Source: Siderastrea siderea (taxonomy: Eukaryota; Cnidaria; Anthozoa; Scleractinia; Rhizangiidae). From it: 64,000 nucleotides of DNA. Positions 11,346 to 22,683 of this stretch are shown here, one piece after another. Both the position numbers and the translations under genes were made by a program. Below the pieces are notes generated by a model. That model was not told the origin of the DNA, ran no database searches, and was given only the letters and a program-made list of their open reading frames with translations. The DNA lies in the NCBI GenBank assembly GCA_964030785.1, contig OZ034968.1:30899186-30963185 (forward strand), given 5' to 3'. Position 1 is the first letter of the stretch, and every line of letters begins with the position of its first letter.

Positions 11346-12330
11346 AATCTAACGCCGCGCGCGTGAGAAATGTGATTTGTTAAATTATTGACTTGTTTTG
11401 GGTAAGCAACATGGGTGGACTTGTCGCAGAGATACGTTTTTGTCTGTCTTTTCTCTCATCCTTTATTGAAGCAGTTAAAAGAATATGTAAGACTCATTCA
11501 AATTCAAATTGTTTTCAACTTGGAAAAGTTTACCTCCTTAAGGCCCAGAATTTTATAGTTCGTAACCTTTCGCGGGCTTTCTGGCGTCCATGTAAACATC
11601 TAAGCTACATGATTGTTGGAATAATTTGTTCGAACTGTCCTTTCCTTTCTATCCCTACTTCTTGAAAACCATATTGTGTGGAAAAAATAAAGTCAAACCT
11701 TTTTTTTTGGGGGGGGGGGACAAGAGGGAAACTTGGAATATTTATTCTCCGCTAATTTGGTGCTTTTGCCTTGTGCACTGTTGAACAAGTGCGTAATGAA
11801 ATGGTAACACATGGTCGCACTGTGTGCCAGTTGTTTCACTATTGTTTATAATGTGACAAGTTTGTACCGCATTTGTAACTACATGAAGGTATATTCGTGG
11901 AATGGAATGATGGGCTCTATAATGATATGCAAAGTAGTTTGTCAAATCAGTTTGAACGGTGCTTCGTTAGCGAACCATGCGCTATTGGCGCAGTAGAGTA
12001 CCAGTACCAAGCTTTCTTCACAAAACTGCCCTCGTTCCTTGCTGTCGGGGGTATCTTTGGTGTATTTACTTCACGGGGCACCAGCTCTAAGAACCCAAGG
12101 TTGGTAAGGAATATAAGGGAGTAGAAAGAAATGTGGTAACATTACAATTACAGTGGTCGCCACTTGAAGTTAGTAGCACTTTAGTAGCTCTAGTTCCTGA
12201 AACTAAAAAAGTCTTCGGAAATAGCCGTAGTAATGTAAGTTTAGCTAACCTTGCTACAAAATTCGAGAAATTTGCGTACTTTCCTTTTAACAGCACTTGT
12301 TTTTCCTACAACGAAACCTTTAGGCTGCTC
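11346..12330. other. Stretch without recognisable genes
   Basis: A T/G homopolymer junction at about 11700-11720 is the only striking feature. Small frames at 11393-11665 and 12133-12429 have no motif, and the second runs into the hairpin at 12331. Confidence 0.4.
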
Positions 12331-12390
12331 GCAGACGTCTCCTATTTCTTTTGCTTTCTACGTGAAGCAAAGGAAATAGGAGACGTCTGC
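12331..12390. repeat. Near-perfect 60-bp hairpin
   Basis: GCAGACGTCTCCTATTTC at 12331 is mirrored by its reverse complement ending at 12390. The arms are about 27 bp with one mismatch and a short loop. The adjacent segment at 12402-12430 (CTTTCGTAAACG...) recurs inverted at 12803-12832, followed by another GACGTCTGC. The hairpin may therefore be one terminus of a larger element ending near 12850. Confidence 0.7.
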
Positions 12391-12489
12391 GCAATTTTCC
12401 CTTTCGTAAACGATCGTTGCCATTTTTAAGACACTTAGAAAACTTTTGAACTATTATTGAAAGTTTTTCTACTAAAAAAGAAAGATATT

Positions 12490-12566
12490 CACAACCCAGA
12501 TTCGAACCCAGTCGTTTCGTATGCTAATCTCTCTCCCTTACCACTACACTACCAAGCCAGTCCACC
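12490..12566 (-). repeat. tRNA-derived SINE head (A and B boxes)
   Basis: On the minus strand an A box TAGTGTAGTGG fits TRGYNNARNGG. About 40 bases later a B box GGTTCGAATCT fits GGTTCRANTCC with one change. The T-stem no longer pairs and the acceptor stem is absent, so it is not a working tRNA gene. A T6 run follows about 20 bases downstream. It sits between the inverted pair at 12402-12430 and 12803-12832. Confidence 0.6.
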
Positions 12567-13029
12567 ACAATTCCGAAAAATTAAAGTTTGTATTATAATT
12601 GACTGTCTTTCATAACTGATACATCTCTAATAGGTGACCCTAGCCCTTTCCCGAAGTTTAAACGTAAATTCAACTTGGGCTTAAACTTTGTTCTTTCTAA
12701 AACTATTCAAAAATGTATTTGTTGCCTTATTGTACATTAATCCAGAGCATATATTATTTCTACCATGACTAAAGGCTTGGTTACCAATGATGGCATCGAC
12801 CGTCAAAAATGGCAACCACCGTTTACGAAAGTGAAGTAGGCGACGTCTGCACGCAGGCGACGAAGCCTTGTGCTTGAAGTTTGAACGAGTATTCTTTAAA
12901 CTAGCTAATCTTTCTCACTTCTGCATCAGAGTGTTCGAGAAACTCTTGGTCTTACCATAAAGATGCTGCACAGGTCAAGGCAAGCTGCTAAAAAGATCGC
13001 AGCATCAGGATGGTTCATAGGCTCAGTCT

Positions 13030-13425
13030 CCAGCCGTGAATGTGTCTCGATGCGCCCGCGATTCTCGCCACCTTCACGGCTGGGCGCACGGGTTTGGTTG
13101 CATGTCCGTGACATCATTACAATTTTAATAATTATGCAGACAATCCACACGTCATTTTCTTAAATTTTATCTGTTTTTTTTTATCGTCTTGAAAAAAAAG
13201 CGAAATGCGAAAAGTATGCCTGAAACGTCCTCCTAAAAGTGTGAAATTTCAAGAGAAAGACGAAATCCCGCTAAATTATGTCGCGGATTCTGAGGTGCCC
13301 CGCAAATTTCAGGGGGCTTGTCTCTGATTGGTCAGTCTAAACAATAACCAAACCCGTGCGCCCCAACGTGCGCCCAACCGTGAAGGTGGCGAGAATCGCG
13401 GGCGCATAGAGACACTCACGGCTGG
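13030..13425. mobile_element. Inverted-repeat element, 70- to 80-bp arms
   Basis: The segment at 13030-13099 (CCAGCCGTGAATGTGTCTCG...) recurs inverted at 13346-13425 with a roughly 10-bp insertion in the right arm. The spacer is about 245 bp and has no coding potential. It looks like a miniature inverted-repeat element, but the target duplication could not be read. Confidence 0.6.
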
Positions 13426-15419
13426 TCTGTGCCGGGCAAGAATGCCCAGTACAAAAGCAGGAAGCGAACCGATTCATGATTTAAGTTTTGACGGTGAGGT
13501 TGTGCTTTTGCCTCGTATTTTTTTTTCTTTTTAGCTTGAGAAAGAAACGTCACTAACGAGGTTTCTCTTTTCAGAGGACGAAGAGTCGGACGAAGAGACA
13601 GAGGAAAGAAACCAAATTTATGGTATCTTGACGATTCGAGATTGAAAGCTGTGCGTTGCACCTCAACAATAAATAAAGAAGCAAGGCGATAACTGATGAC
13701 TTCAATGACTCCTATGTCGAGCAAGCAGGGAAATGAATGATCAATACAGGTAACTTGAAAGGGCATCTAAGTGGACAAAACGAGATCATTAGCTGAGGGT
13801 GATGCACCTCTCTGTTATTGTGTCTACTCGTGGAGACCATTTGTTGCGATTTAATTGCTAGTGGAATTGAGAAGGTTTGGTTGTGGTTGGCTCCTTTTCG
13901 CATACACATTGCCGCGACTTTCTGTTCTCTGACTTTTCTGTCAAGTACGATTTCGCGCCTAAAGTCTCTCACCAAGGAGCAGGTATGTAATGTGTACTCT
14001 AGGAGACAAGCAAAAAGAGTATTCTTTTTTATTGCATTGAAATATATAAAAAAGGATTCATACTTTTTTGGGAAAACACGTTAACCTTATTTTTACTGAT
14101 TTGTCGCGAGTACTTAAGGTGATTCCAAAGAATTTGTTGAAACTTTCCACAGTTACTAACAACACCTAGTACATTAAAAAACAAAAATAAAAAGAGGGGG
14201 TCACCGTCTCTGATTTCACGCTACGGGGCTGTAGTATATAGGTACTTTACTATCTTTAGACAGCAATATTAAAAACCTATCCTTGTACTAGTGACACCCA
14301 AAGTTATACCTAGCATTGAAATATAAGCATTATTCTTATGATAGAAGTACAATGTTACAGTAAAACGTCTTAAAATTGCCGTAACAATGAAACTAATTTG
14401 AAGTAATAGGCAAATCGAGCGTCCGCACGGTTCCAGTGAAACGCCTAAAATCTGGCTGTAACAGTGAATCAACCGGAATATTTCAAAATTGAATAATGAA
14501 AAGTTCTTCAAATTTGAATATATCATGTAAAGTCGTATTTTCCATAAATAAATGGAATAAAAAAGTGGGGTCACCGAGTTCGTTTAGGAGAAAACGACCA
14601 TTTATTTCTCTGAACAGCTCAGCTTCGATAGAAAACCTATCAAGTTCCGAACGCGCGCGCGCTCGTGCGCGCGCTAATCACGCAAAAAATGATGCGCAGA
14701 AAGGATGCGCAATGCAATTGAATGGAGAATAAGGTATTAGTCGTCCTCTTTTTTGGAGGTAATTCCCTCGATAGGTTTAGCCAGGAACGTTTCGAATTTG
14801 CCGCTCACTGTTTTTTAGTACACTGATATATAATTAATTACAGAATTTGAAGAAATAATTGTCAATTATTATTGTCAAGTAAGAGCAGATTTTTAATTAA
14901 AAGTCAACATGGTCAAGCTGACTTTCATTAGGCGTTGGTATTTGGAAAGCGGACAATGCACTGGGGACGAGTGCAAGGGCTCTAGTTCCAGTCCTGTCTC
15001 CGTTAACAATATGGTGAACGAGCATCTTGTTTCACACGCGTTCCAGACAGCAATATTCCCTGCAGTTTTCTCGGTCTTGAGAGGAAAGCAACGTCAGTGG
15101 GAGAAATGAGAGACTCTGGAAAAACTGGAGGAGGTATGCATTCCTTAAATCCGTAAGTAAATCACGTTGTTATCTTGTAAATGGAATCTTGTCTAGTTTT
15201 ACTATAAATCCGGGGTCCTCCGCGATATGATCCAACCGTGCGAGGTGTGTCTTCCGAGTTGAAATTTTGGCATGCTCTTTAGTTCAAGACAAACTCGAAA
15301 TAGAACAACAAGTTTAATTCAAGGAGGAGAAAGTTTGAGTAGTAAAATTTAAGGCTTTCACGATGTGGTAAGTAAGAACATTTGGGTTCAACTTCGTTTC
15401 ATACGTGTAAGTTTAAGCT
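13426..15419. other. Stretch without recognisable genes
   Basis: Two internal direct similarities are visible. GGGGTCACCG preceded by an A-rich run occurs near 14190 and 14563. A GTNAAACG-type word followed by a GTAACA word occurs near 14362 and 14433. A GC alternating tract (GCGCGCGCGCTCGTGCGCGCGC) lies at about 14653-14674. Small frames in both directions carry no recognisable motif. Confidence 0.35.
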
Positions 15420-15421
15420 TA

Positions 15422-16810
15422 CAGTATGTTGCCCAGTTTTCGTACGGGCCCAGTTTTCGTACAAAAAGAACTTTATTTGATTATTTTCGTCGGTCATTTA
15501 AAACTTCGTCAACCGAAGAATTCCAAAAGTAAAAGGAACTTCTCAGCTATAAATTGCCGGTTTTGCCGGGCTTTTTGACGAAGAGGCAGGTCAGTGCGGA
15601 CAATTTCTTTCGAGGTGAGTAAAAGTTTAGCGGCTAATATTTGCACTTTTCACTGCACAGTAAAGGTATTGTAGATGAACAAATAGCCCGTTTTGCTGGT
15701 AATTTTGCAAGGAACTTCATGATTTTTGGACAGATGATAGACAAAAGATGAATGTGAATGGAAAAACTTTCAACGCCAGCTTAAATTTAACTGCTCCTGA
15801 ATTTTAGCAGTGAGAATCTTCGCATACATTTTGACCTACTGTGCCAGTTTTCGTACACTTAGCTGCGCCTTTCTCAAAACCTATTTTTAGATAAGTTAAA
15901 GAACTGAATTTTAAACTTTACTGTTCGAAAACTAATAGGTCGCAAGTGCAGCAAAGATTGCACAACAATCCTTGCAAAGTACGATACACTACATGTATTT
16001 GTTGTGGTATAACAGCGACGCTTTACATCCAGGTCACGCAAAGGTCACGAATACTTAATAAACGTACTGCGTAATCCCACGCAAACAATCTAAATCGTCA
16101 AATAAGTAAGTAAGGTAGATGTCTATACATAGAATGTTGACATGCACCGTGAAATATCGTTAGCTTACCGGTTTTACTGATTTTTTCACTCCGTTGCGAT
16201 TCTAATAAACATTTACAAAAGTAGGTAAGAAAAGCAAGGCGTAAGCAGAAACGGAAGGAAACCGTCGAATCTTATACAGGCCTTTTCTTAAGAGTTGTAA
16301 TACGCAGAATAGTAACCTGTCAACTACCTTAACCAAGGCAGTAAATGACGTACGAGACAGTGGATTGAGCGTAAGAAAAGCCGCCCAAAAGTGAGGGACC
16401 AAAAAATCAACACTGCAGGATCGATTAAACATCCACCCCCCGGAATAACCATTTGCTTTATACGCCAAATTTTGGTCGCTAAGCCGATATTTATTCACAA
16501 ACCGAAGAGAAAACACGATAAGCACTCAGCAGGGTGGCTGGCACATCAGTTTGCGTCGAGCGTTTTCGTGCAGAAATGTTGTTTTGTCGATGTACGAAAA
16601 CTGGGCCAGGTGTACGAAGACTGGGCAACTTAGGAGTTTCGGGAAAAATGGCATAATTTTGAACGTACGTCGATCAAGCGGCCAATCGTTTTACATATTG
16701 AAGGTAAGTAAATGGGCTATCTTAAGTAGAAAATTCAGAAATTTTCGTCTCACAGACGAAAAGATATAGCGATTACAAACTAAAGTGTACGAAAACTGGG
16801 CAACACACTG
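15422..16810. mobile_element. Non-autonomous pogo/Tc1-like DNA transposon
   Basis: Inverted ends begin CAGTRTGTTGCCCAGTTTTC; including one flanking base they match at 24 of 25 positions (15421-15445 and 16787-16811). Each end is flanked by TA (15420-15421 and 16811-16812), the Tc1/mariner/pogo target duplication. The end motif CCAGTTTTCGTAC recurs inside: immediately next to the left end (about 15450), at about 15845, and twice inverted near 16605-16635. No DDE transposase is present in the 1.39 kb, so mobility would depend on a relative elsewhere. Confidence 0.8.
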
Positions 16811-16812
16811 TA

Positions 16813-17335
16813 CCTCGTGCTTACATGTTGCCCAGCGAGGAATATACAGGTAATAAAATGTTTCTGTTGTGACACCATCAATGGCTCACCAACTATGTCC
16901 TTAGAAGAAAGAGTGGTTTTGCTTAACCCATGACATAATAACTAACAATTAATGTCTAACATTCAAAAGTATAAACAAAAGAAAACAATGGAATTTGTGT
17001 GTAACAGTGCCTTTAATAGTTGAGTATCTATTTTACGGGATAAGTAAATCACTCTAGCAATGTTAGGAATGCTAAGATCAAAGACTAGGACTAACCAAAA
17101 TAAATATCAGAACACACAAACTTTATCAAATCATTTCTCACTTATTTGATCCCTTTTTTGTTTTTGCAAATATAAACCAAGATTTAAGTAATCAGTAATG
17201 AAAATCAATATTAATCAATAATAATCAATCATAATCAATGAAAAGTGATACTCACTCAACTTTTAAGCTTCAATTTTTATTGATTTCCAATACGATCAAT
17301 TATTTACTATTGATTATTATTGATAATTATTGATG
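16813..17335. other. AT-rich spacer with ATTGATT-type repeats
   Basis: No gene seen. From about 17195 the sequence is a loose array of AATCAATA and TATTGATT words, and similar words resume at 18205-18265 on the far side of the PLE palindrome. The palindrome therefore appears to sit inside this simple-sequence tract. Confidence 0.5.
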
Positions 17336-18202
17336 TTTTGTAATAAAAATTAACAATAAAAGGCCACGACGTTTCGACCTCTCCGAGGTCATTTTCAAGT
17401 GCGAATAAAAAATGAAAATTAGCATAAATATATTACAAGCGGTTTAAAAATAGTTTAAAAGGTAAAAACACAATGAACGATAAAATGCGATAAAATATGT
17501 AAACGATAAGTGATAAAATATTTATAAAAATTGAAAAGAAATGATTACAATAAGGCTAATTAAAACCGATCTAAACAAATAATTAAGCGTGGATGGAATT
17601 GCACTGTTTGTTTAGAGTTGGTTTCAGTTCTTTCATAAAAAGCATTTCAAAAATAAGGCAATCAAGTTTGTTCTGGCACTTCCTTAAAATTTCGCGCAGT
17701 GTCATTTGGGGACATATTGTGCTGATCCTTCAGGTGGTTTCCGATTGCAGTTCCCAGGGAACTGCGATTGCAGTTCCCTGGGGACATATTGTGCTGAAGG
17801 ATCAGCACAATATGTCCCCAAATGACATTGCGCAAAATTTTAAAATTTTAAGGAAGTGCCAGAACAAACTTGATTGCCTTACTTTTGAAGTGCGTTTTGT
17901 GAAAGAACTGAAACCAACTCTAAACAAAACAGTGCGATTCCATCCGCGCTAAATTATTTGTGTAGGTCGCTTTTAATTAGCCTTATTGTAATCATTTCTT
18001 TTCAATTTTATAAATATTTTAACATTTATCGTTTACATATTTTATCGCATTTTATCATTCATTGTATTCCTACCTTTTAAACTATTTTTAAACCGTTTGT
18101 AATATATTTATGCTAATTTTCATTTTTTACTCGCACTTGAAAATGACCGCGGAGAGGTCGACACTTCGTGGCCTTTTATCGTTAATTTTTATTACAAAAT
18201 GT
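17336..18202. mobile_element. Two Penelope-like 3' ends arranged as an inverted (head-to-head) pair
   Basis: Arms of about 410-420 bp (17336 to about 17750, and about 17780-18202) are inverted copies with scattered differences, forming a giant near-palindrome. In the right arm the plus strand reads the C-terminal end of a PLE GIY-YIG endonuclease (about 17811-17952) with NFKILRKCQNKLDCLTFEV and VKELKPTLN, followed by 3' UTR and a hammerhead-like segment (18131-18172). The left arm carries the same on the minus strand, with its hammerhead-like segment at 17361-17402. Both copies are 5'-truncated and face each other through a short duplicated centre. Truncated inverted partners are a known habit of Penelope-like elements. 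Confidence 0.75.
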
Positions 18203-21200
18203 ATTTCAAAGAAATTTCTTATCAATTATTGATGTTATTGATTATTAGTTTTCACTGATTGATACCTCCGGGATGTCGATGGGTCCTATCGGGTGTTTTC
18301 GTTTTTTCCCAAACATTCTTCTCATTTCACCGTAAGTCAACTCTGTTGTGCATGTCCAGCAAATTCAATTTCAGATTTTCAAGAGAAACTGAACACAGGG
18401 TTGTCCACAACTTTTCAAATAGCTGGCAAAATTCTAAGTAGCCGGATTGTGGTTATCAAGTGCCGAAGGTGATCCCATCTAGGGGGGTCTGGGAGCATGG
18501 TCCCCCAGGAAATTTTTACAGTTTAAGTCCCCAGGAACAGAAGTTCGTTGATTTTGGGCACAAATTTCCGATAATGTCAGTTCCAAAAGTAATCCTAACT
18601 TTTCAATTTTATTTGTATAAACTCATGCCTTCAGTGGTTTTCTACATGTAATTCCCAGATCTCAACGTAGTGAACAAATAATCGTGTATCTCTGTGCCAA
18701 CCAGATTATTTTGAAGGTGGTACAATTGGATAAAATGCGTTCTAAACGGAGTCTTCTAAAATACTTTATCCACTTTGGTTTAATTTCAAACATAACCATT
18801 CGCTAGTATTTTTTCCCGTAAAATCCGAATTTCAAGTCAAAATTTTGAATTTCCTGTCAGAAAGGTGTGAAAATTAACACCTAAAAATGCCACTCAAATT
18901 CATAAATATTTTCTTTTCTTCGTTTCTTTTTGTTTGAAAGCCTTCTTCTTTGCACTATCAAACACCTATGTAAAAGGGATTCTTGTATGACTTAGCCACA
19001 ATCCAGGTGGAAATCCTACGGGAAAAAATCGAACATCTCTAAACCAGGCATGTGACATGCCACAGCATCAATCCGATGCAACGGGAAACTGCGATTAAGT
19101 CAGGCAAAATAGCTCCATTTTGTGTTTGTTAAGTCTGGCAACTTTCAGCAGAATTGATTAAAATGCGTGGAAAATATTCCTATTTTCACCTCTCACACGC
19201 TGATAATCCATCGAATTTTGCACGTCTTTACGCTTTCGTTTGCACAATTCGAGTCCGCCCTGTTTGTTTTCTGTGTTACAAGTTGCATTGCCTTCAGGGA
19301 CACTCATTTCGTGGAAGAAACGCGGAAAATGGCGTATTTCGAGCATGTAACGCGTCCTAGAATCAAACACTTGCAGAGTCCCTAGCAACCACGATAAACA
19401 ATGACACTGCAGTCTTTTTGTCAGCGGTAACAATGCGCACAAGCCATTACGCACATATGTCACGTGTGTTCAAGGAAGCTATTGAGTATTCACGTGGGTG
19501 TTTGGTTTCCTCGGCGAAACAGATTCGATCGAAACAGTGTTTTTGTTTATTGGCTACATCTTTTCTTGTTGAATGGACTTTGAAAGGGAAGCGAAATCTT
19601 CTGTGAAATCATGGGCCTCCTCTCGCGTTTGCAGCACTCAAGAAGTTTGATATTTTGTATTTTTGTACGATCAAATACGAAGACGTGATGATATTTTGGC
19701 TGGCTCGTAAGCATGCAAGAAGCAGGCAGCTTACATTCCTCTGAAAGAGATTCTAAAACTTTCAAAGATGCGGTAGATTTATTTGTATCTGATATAAATC
19801 TGTTCACGGGGTAGTTATATGTCGATGTCGCCGGGGTAAATATCAGGGAATTCAATATCGGAAGTTTATCGCGGAAACATTCAGCTGTGGACTGCGTGAG
19901 GATGCATGATTTTGAACCAAGGATTGAAGATCTCACCGGTTTTAATAATTATGGAGATACTTCGATGAAAGAGGAGTTTGTGTACCTGGGTAATACTCCT
20001 AGTATGAGGTAGTTGTAGCCGGCAATTGTAATATTGCGCTTTTGATTTGTCAACTTAACCTTGCTGTGTGAATGCGTGGTACACTTTTCGCCTTGTTGTG
20101 TATAAATATTCCCGGGTATTTATGATAAACTGAGCTTGCTTTTTTCTGATGCGTGGAATATAAATTGAATATCACCAAAAAGTCTGTTAGTATTCAGGTT
20201 GATATAGCTTTTCGTTATGTTTTCATTTACTCTAATACCTTTAGCTTCGCTGCTGTAGATTCAAAGACATCCAGCTGTGCGCGAGACCGGAAGGGAGTCT
20301 ACACGCAAAATTCCAAGATGGCGGCTCAAAATGGCCGCATGACAACGAATTTCAAACCTCTCTTTCTCGGCAACTAGCGATCACTGAGCCGCTATTTTGT
20401 AAATAACAACATAACAATACATAAACTACACAATAAGTGAAATAACAAGAAAACATTTTTTTGGACCTTTAGCCAATTGTACCACCTTAAGTCAATAAAC
20501 TGAAATGGGAAATGAGTTTCATTTTCATCTATGTGCACCAGTAAGCGAATAGCACTATTTGCGGTGAAATTTTTTTCATTTGGGGTTAATGAAAAACTGG
20601 GTTTGTCTACAGATTTGTCACACCACTCACTCACTCACTCATCCTCTTCATGCCAAGTGGCACACCAGATATAGCAAAATTGTGAAGTTTTAGAGGTCTG
20701 ATTCAAACTGGAAGAAATACAAAACTTCTAACATTTCCATTTTTACAAAGAAATGTAACTGTGAAAGCTCCTTTGCTTGATTGGAAATATAAAAGAATGC
20801 ATTTGTCCAATAACTTACAGGATCCTATCATCTGAGTACAAGCATTGGTGTGTACATGTTTATCATTTTGCTTTAATAGAACGTGTCATATCAAGCTGGA
20901 CCACTTATTTATAGATCGCAATTAAGGTTGAGCTGTGCGCACATCACAGAGTTGTTTTAGCTCTGAAGTCATGTGTCATGCATAGTATTGTTATGGTGTG
21001 AGTGACTCTTTTGACAATAATTTTTTGAGGCATATAAGAAAGCGTCAGAATCCAACACAGGCAGCCAAAGGTTTAGTCATGACTGAAAACTAAAAGGTTT
21101 TTACATTGTCAGTGTTTTTTGTTAGTGTCATACTTAAGTGCTATTTGGGGCAACAATCTGCTTTTTCAGCAAAGGTAAATGAAAGAAATTCCTTGAGTGC

Positions 21201-22005
21201 CAGGAATTGTTTTGTTGCTGTAAGCAAATTGCAAAAAAGAAAAAACTTTTTGGGTGCAAGTATGGCAGATACATCTCAGTACAATGAGTAAGAATTTTCA
21301 TTTGATGAACAGCAATAAATGCACAGCTTCTATTGTTTTTTGAAAAAAAAAGGAGGCATGGATAGTGATACAAAACTAAGTCCAATTTGAGATAAATGAT
21401 GAGGCACTGGGAAAAAATACGTGTATTCCATACTGGGCTCCGTTATGTCATGTCTCTTATCTGTCAATGCAGAATACATTTTCTCTCATTTAGCTGTCAT
21501 TAGAAAGCTGCATTGTCTTCTTAAAATCAAATTTAATTTATTATTTCTAAATTTTAGAGACAAACACTCACAAGTTTTTTATAATGACTGTCTGAATTCT
21601 TCCTTTCTCACTGGCCAAGTGCTGCTGTCTTCAGGAGTACATGCTATGATATGAAGTTACATATCTCACACATGGGAGAATTTAGCCAATGCTCACATTG
21701 TTTGCAAATGCAAGATGTCAGGTTTTTGTATCTTTTAGCATTTGTCTTACTGTATCTAATAAAAAAATGTTGTTTACTCGTAATAGGAGAAGTTCACCAT
21801 TGCGGCATCTAGTACCTCCGCAGGGGAGTGAGTATTTGAAAGAGGAGATAAATCTCTGGAATTTCACTCGGCAACATTTATGACCACAAGCAAAGAAAAA
21901 TATGCTCATTATGAACAAGTATGAAAGGCAAACATACATCTTATTCAAAGGGCACTCCACTGTGGTTTTTTTCAAGTTCAAAAACCTGACTTTAGGCTAA
22001 ATTAA
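18203..22005. other. Long stretch without recognisable genes
   Basis: Near 18481-18512 is a GGGGGGTCTGGG...CCCCCAGGAAATTTT segment also found beside the hAT transposase at 59471-59511, probably a decayed relative of that element. ETS and YY1 words are listed at 20286-20325. Frames at 19158-19463, 19547-19936 and 21421-21654 have no recognisable motif and no coherent exon structure. Confidence 0.35.
20286..20325 (+). promoter_or_regulatory. ETS-like and YY1-like motif pair
   Basis: ACCGGAAG (20286-20293) fits the ETS core and AAGATGGCGGC (20315-20325) fits the YY1 site exactly, 30 bp apart in the same orientation. In animals this pair marks promoters of broadly expressed genes, where the YY1 ATG can be the start codon. 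Here that ATG opens only 19 codons before a stop, and no gene downstream is evident. It may be a promoter fragment or chance. Confidence 0.3.
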
Positions 22006-22047
22006 ACTTCTCACACACCACTGGTAGCCATGCCAGGCCGACCGCCA
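22006..22047 (-). repeat. Ngaro split direct repeat B2
   Basis: 42 bp identical to B1 at 22256-22297; contains CACTGGTAGCCATGCC. It marks the outer 3' end of the element. Confidence 0.75.
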
Positions 22048-22137
22048 TCTGACCTTTATTACAAACTCAACAAAACCATACATGTACATCCTGCATCACA
22101 AGGAAAAATTACACAATGGCAAAAGCTCACAAAAAAT

Positions 22138-22260
22138 GGCGACGCAACAAAAACAACTGCCCGCCAAAAGTCACATGACCCTTTCCCAGGTCCCAGCGGT
22201 GTGTGAGAAAAACATTTTCCACTTATTTCGTTTCACTCAGCCAGTGGAAAATAACACTTC
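22138..22260 (-). repeat. Ngaro split direct repeat A2
   Basis: 123 bp matching A1 at 27120-27243 at nearly every position, including the distinctive AACAACTGCCCGCCAAA segment. It overlaps B1 by a few bases at its 5' end. Confidence 0.85.
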
Positions 22261-22297
22261 TCACACACCACTGGTAGCCATGCCAGGCCGACCGCCA
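22256..22297 (-). repeat. Ngaro split direct repeat B1
   Basis: 42-bp copy of B2, lying directly between the recombinase side of the element and A2, as expected for B1 in the split-repeat layout. Confidence 0.75.
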
Positions 22298-22683
22298 CAA
22301 CGGCAAAAAGTATAGAGCTGAAAAAATAAAAAACTACAAATTTCAAAAACCAACAATAACAGTCACATTGGTAAAAATGAAGTAACCTAATGTATCTGAC
22401 TTTTTCTTAAAAATTGGACAGTATCATCTCGGCAGAAAGGGAAAAAACGATTATCTCTGCACGTTACTTGCGAGTTTACAGATTCTGCCCGATACTCATA
22501 TAAAACACTAGATCACAGGAAGGAGCATATCTAAACAGATAGCATAAACTTAACAATGACAGCCTAAGAGTCTGATCAGTTCCAGTCCGGATGTTCATCT
22601 TAGCATTATACCAAATAAAGATATGAAAATCTCCAACACAATTGCATAGCGTTGCAATGACAGCCTAAGAGTTTGTTTAGTTC

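Noticed and set aside
14653..14674. GCGCGC alternating tract as a Z-DNA or regulatory element
   Set aside because: A short simple palindromic run with no supporting context.
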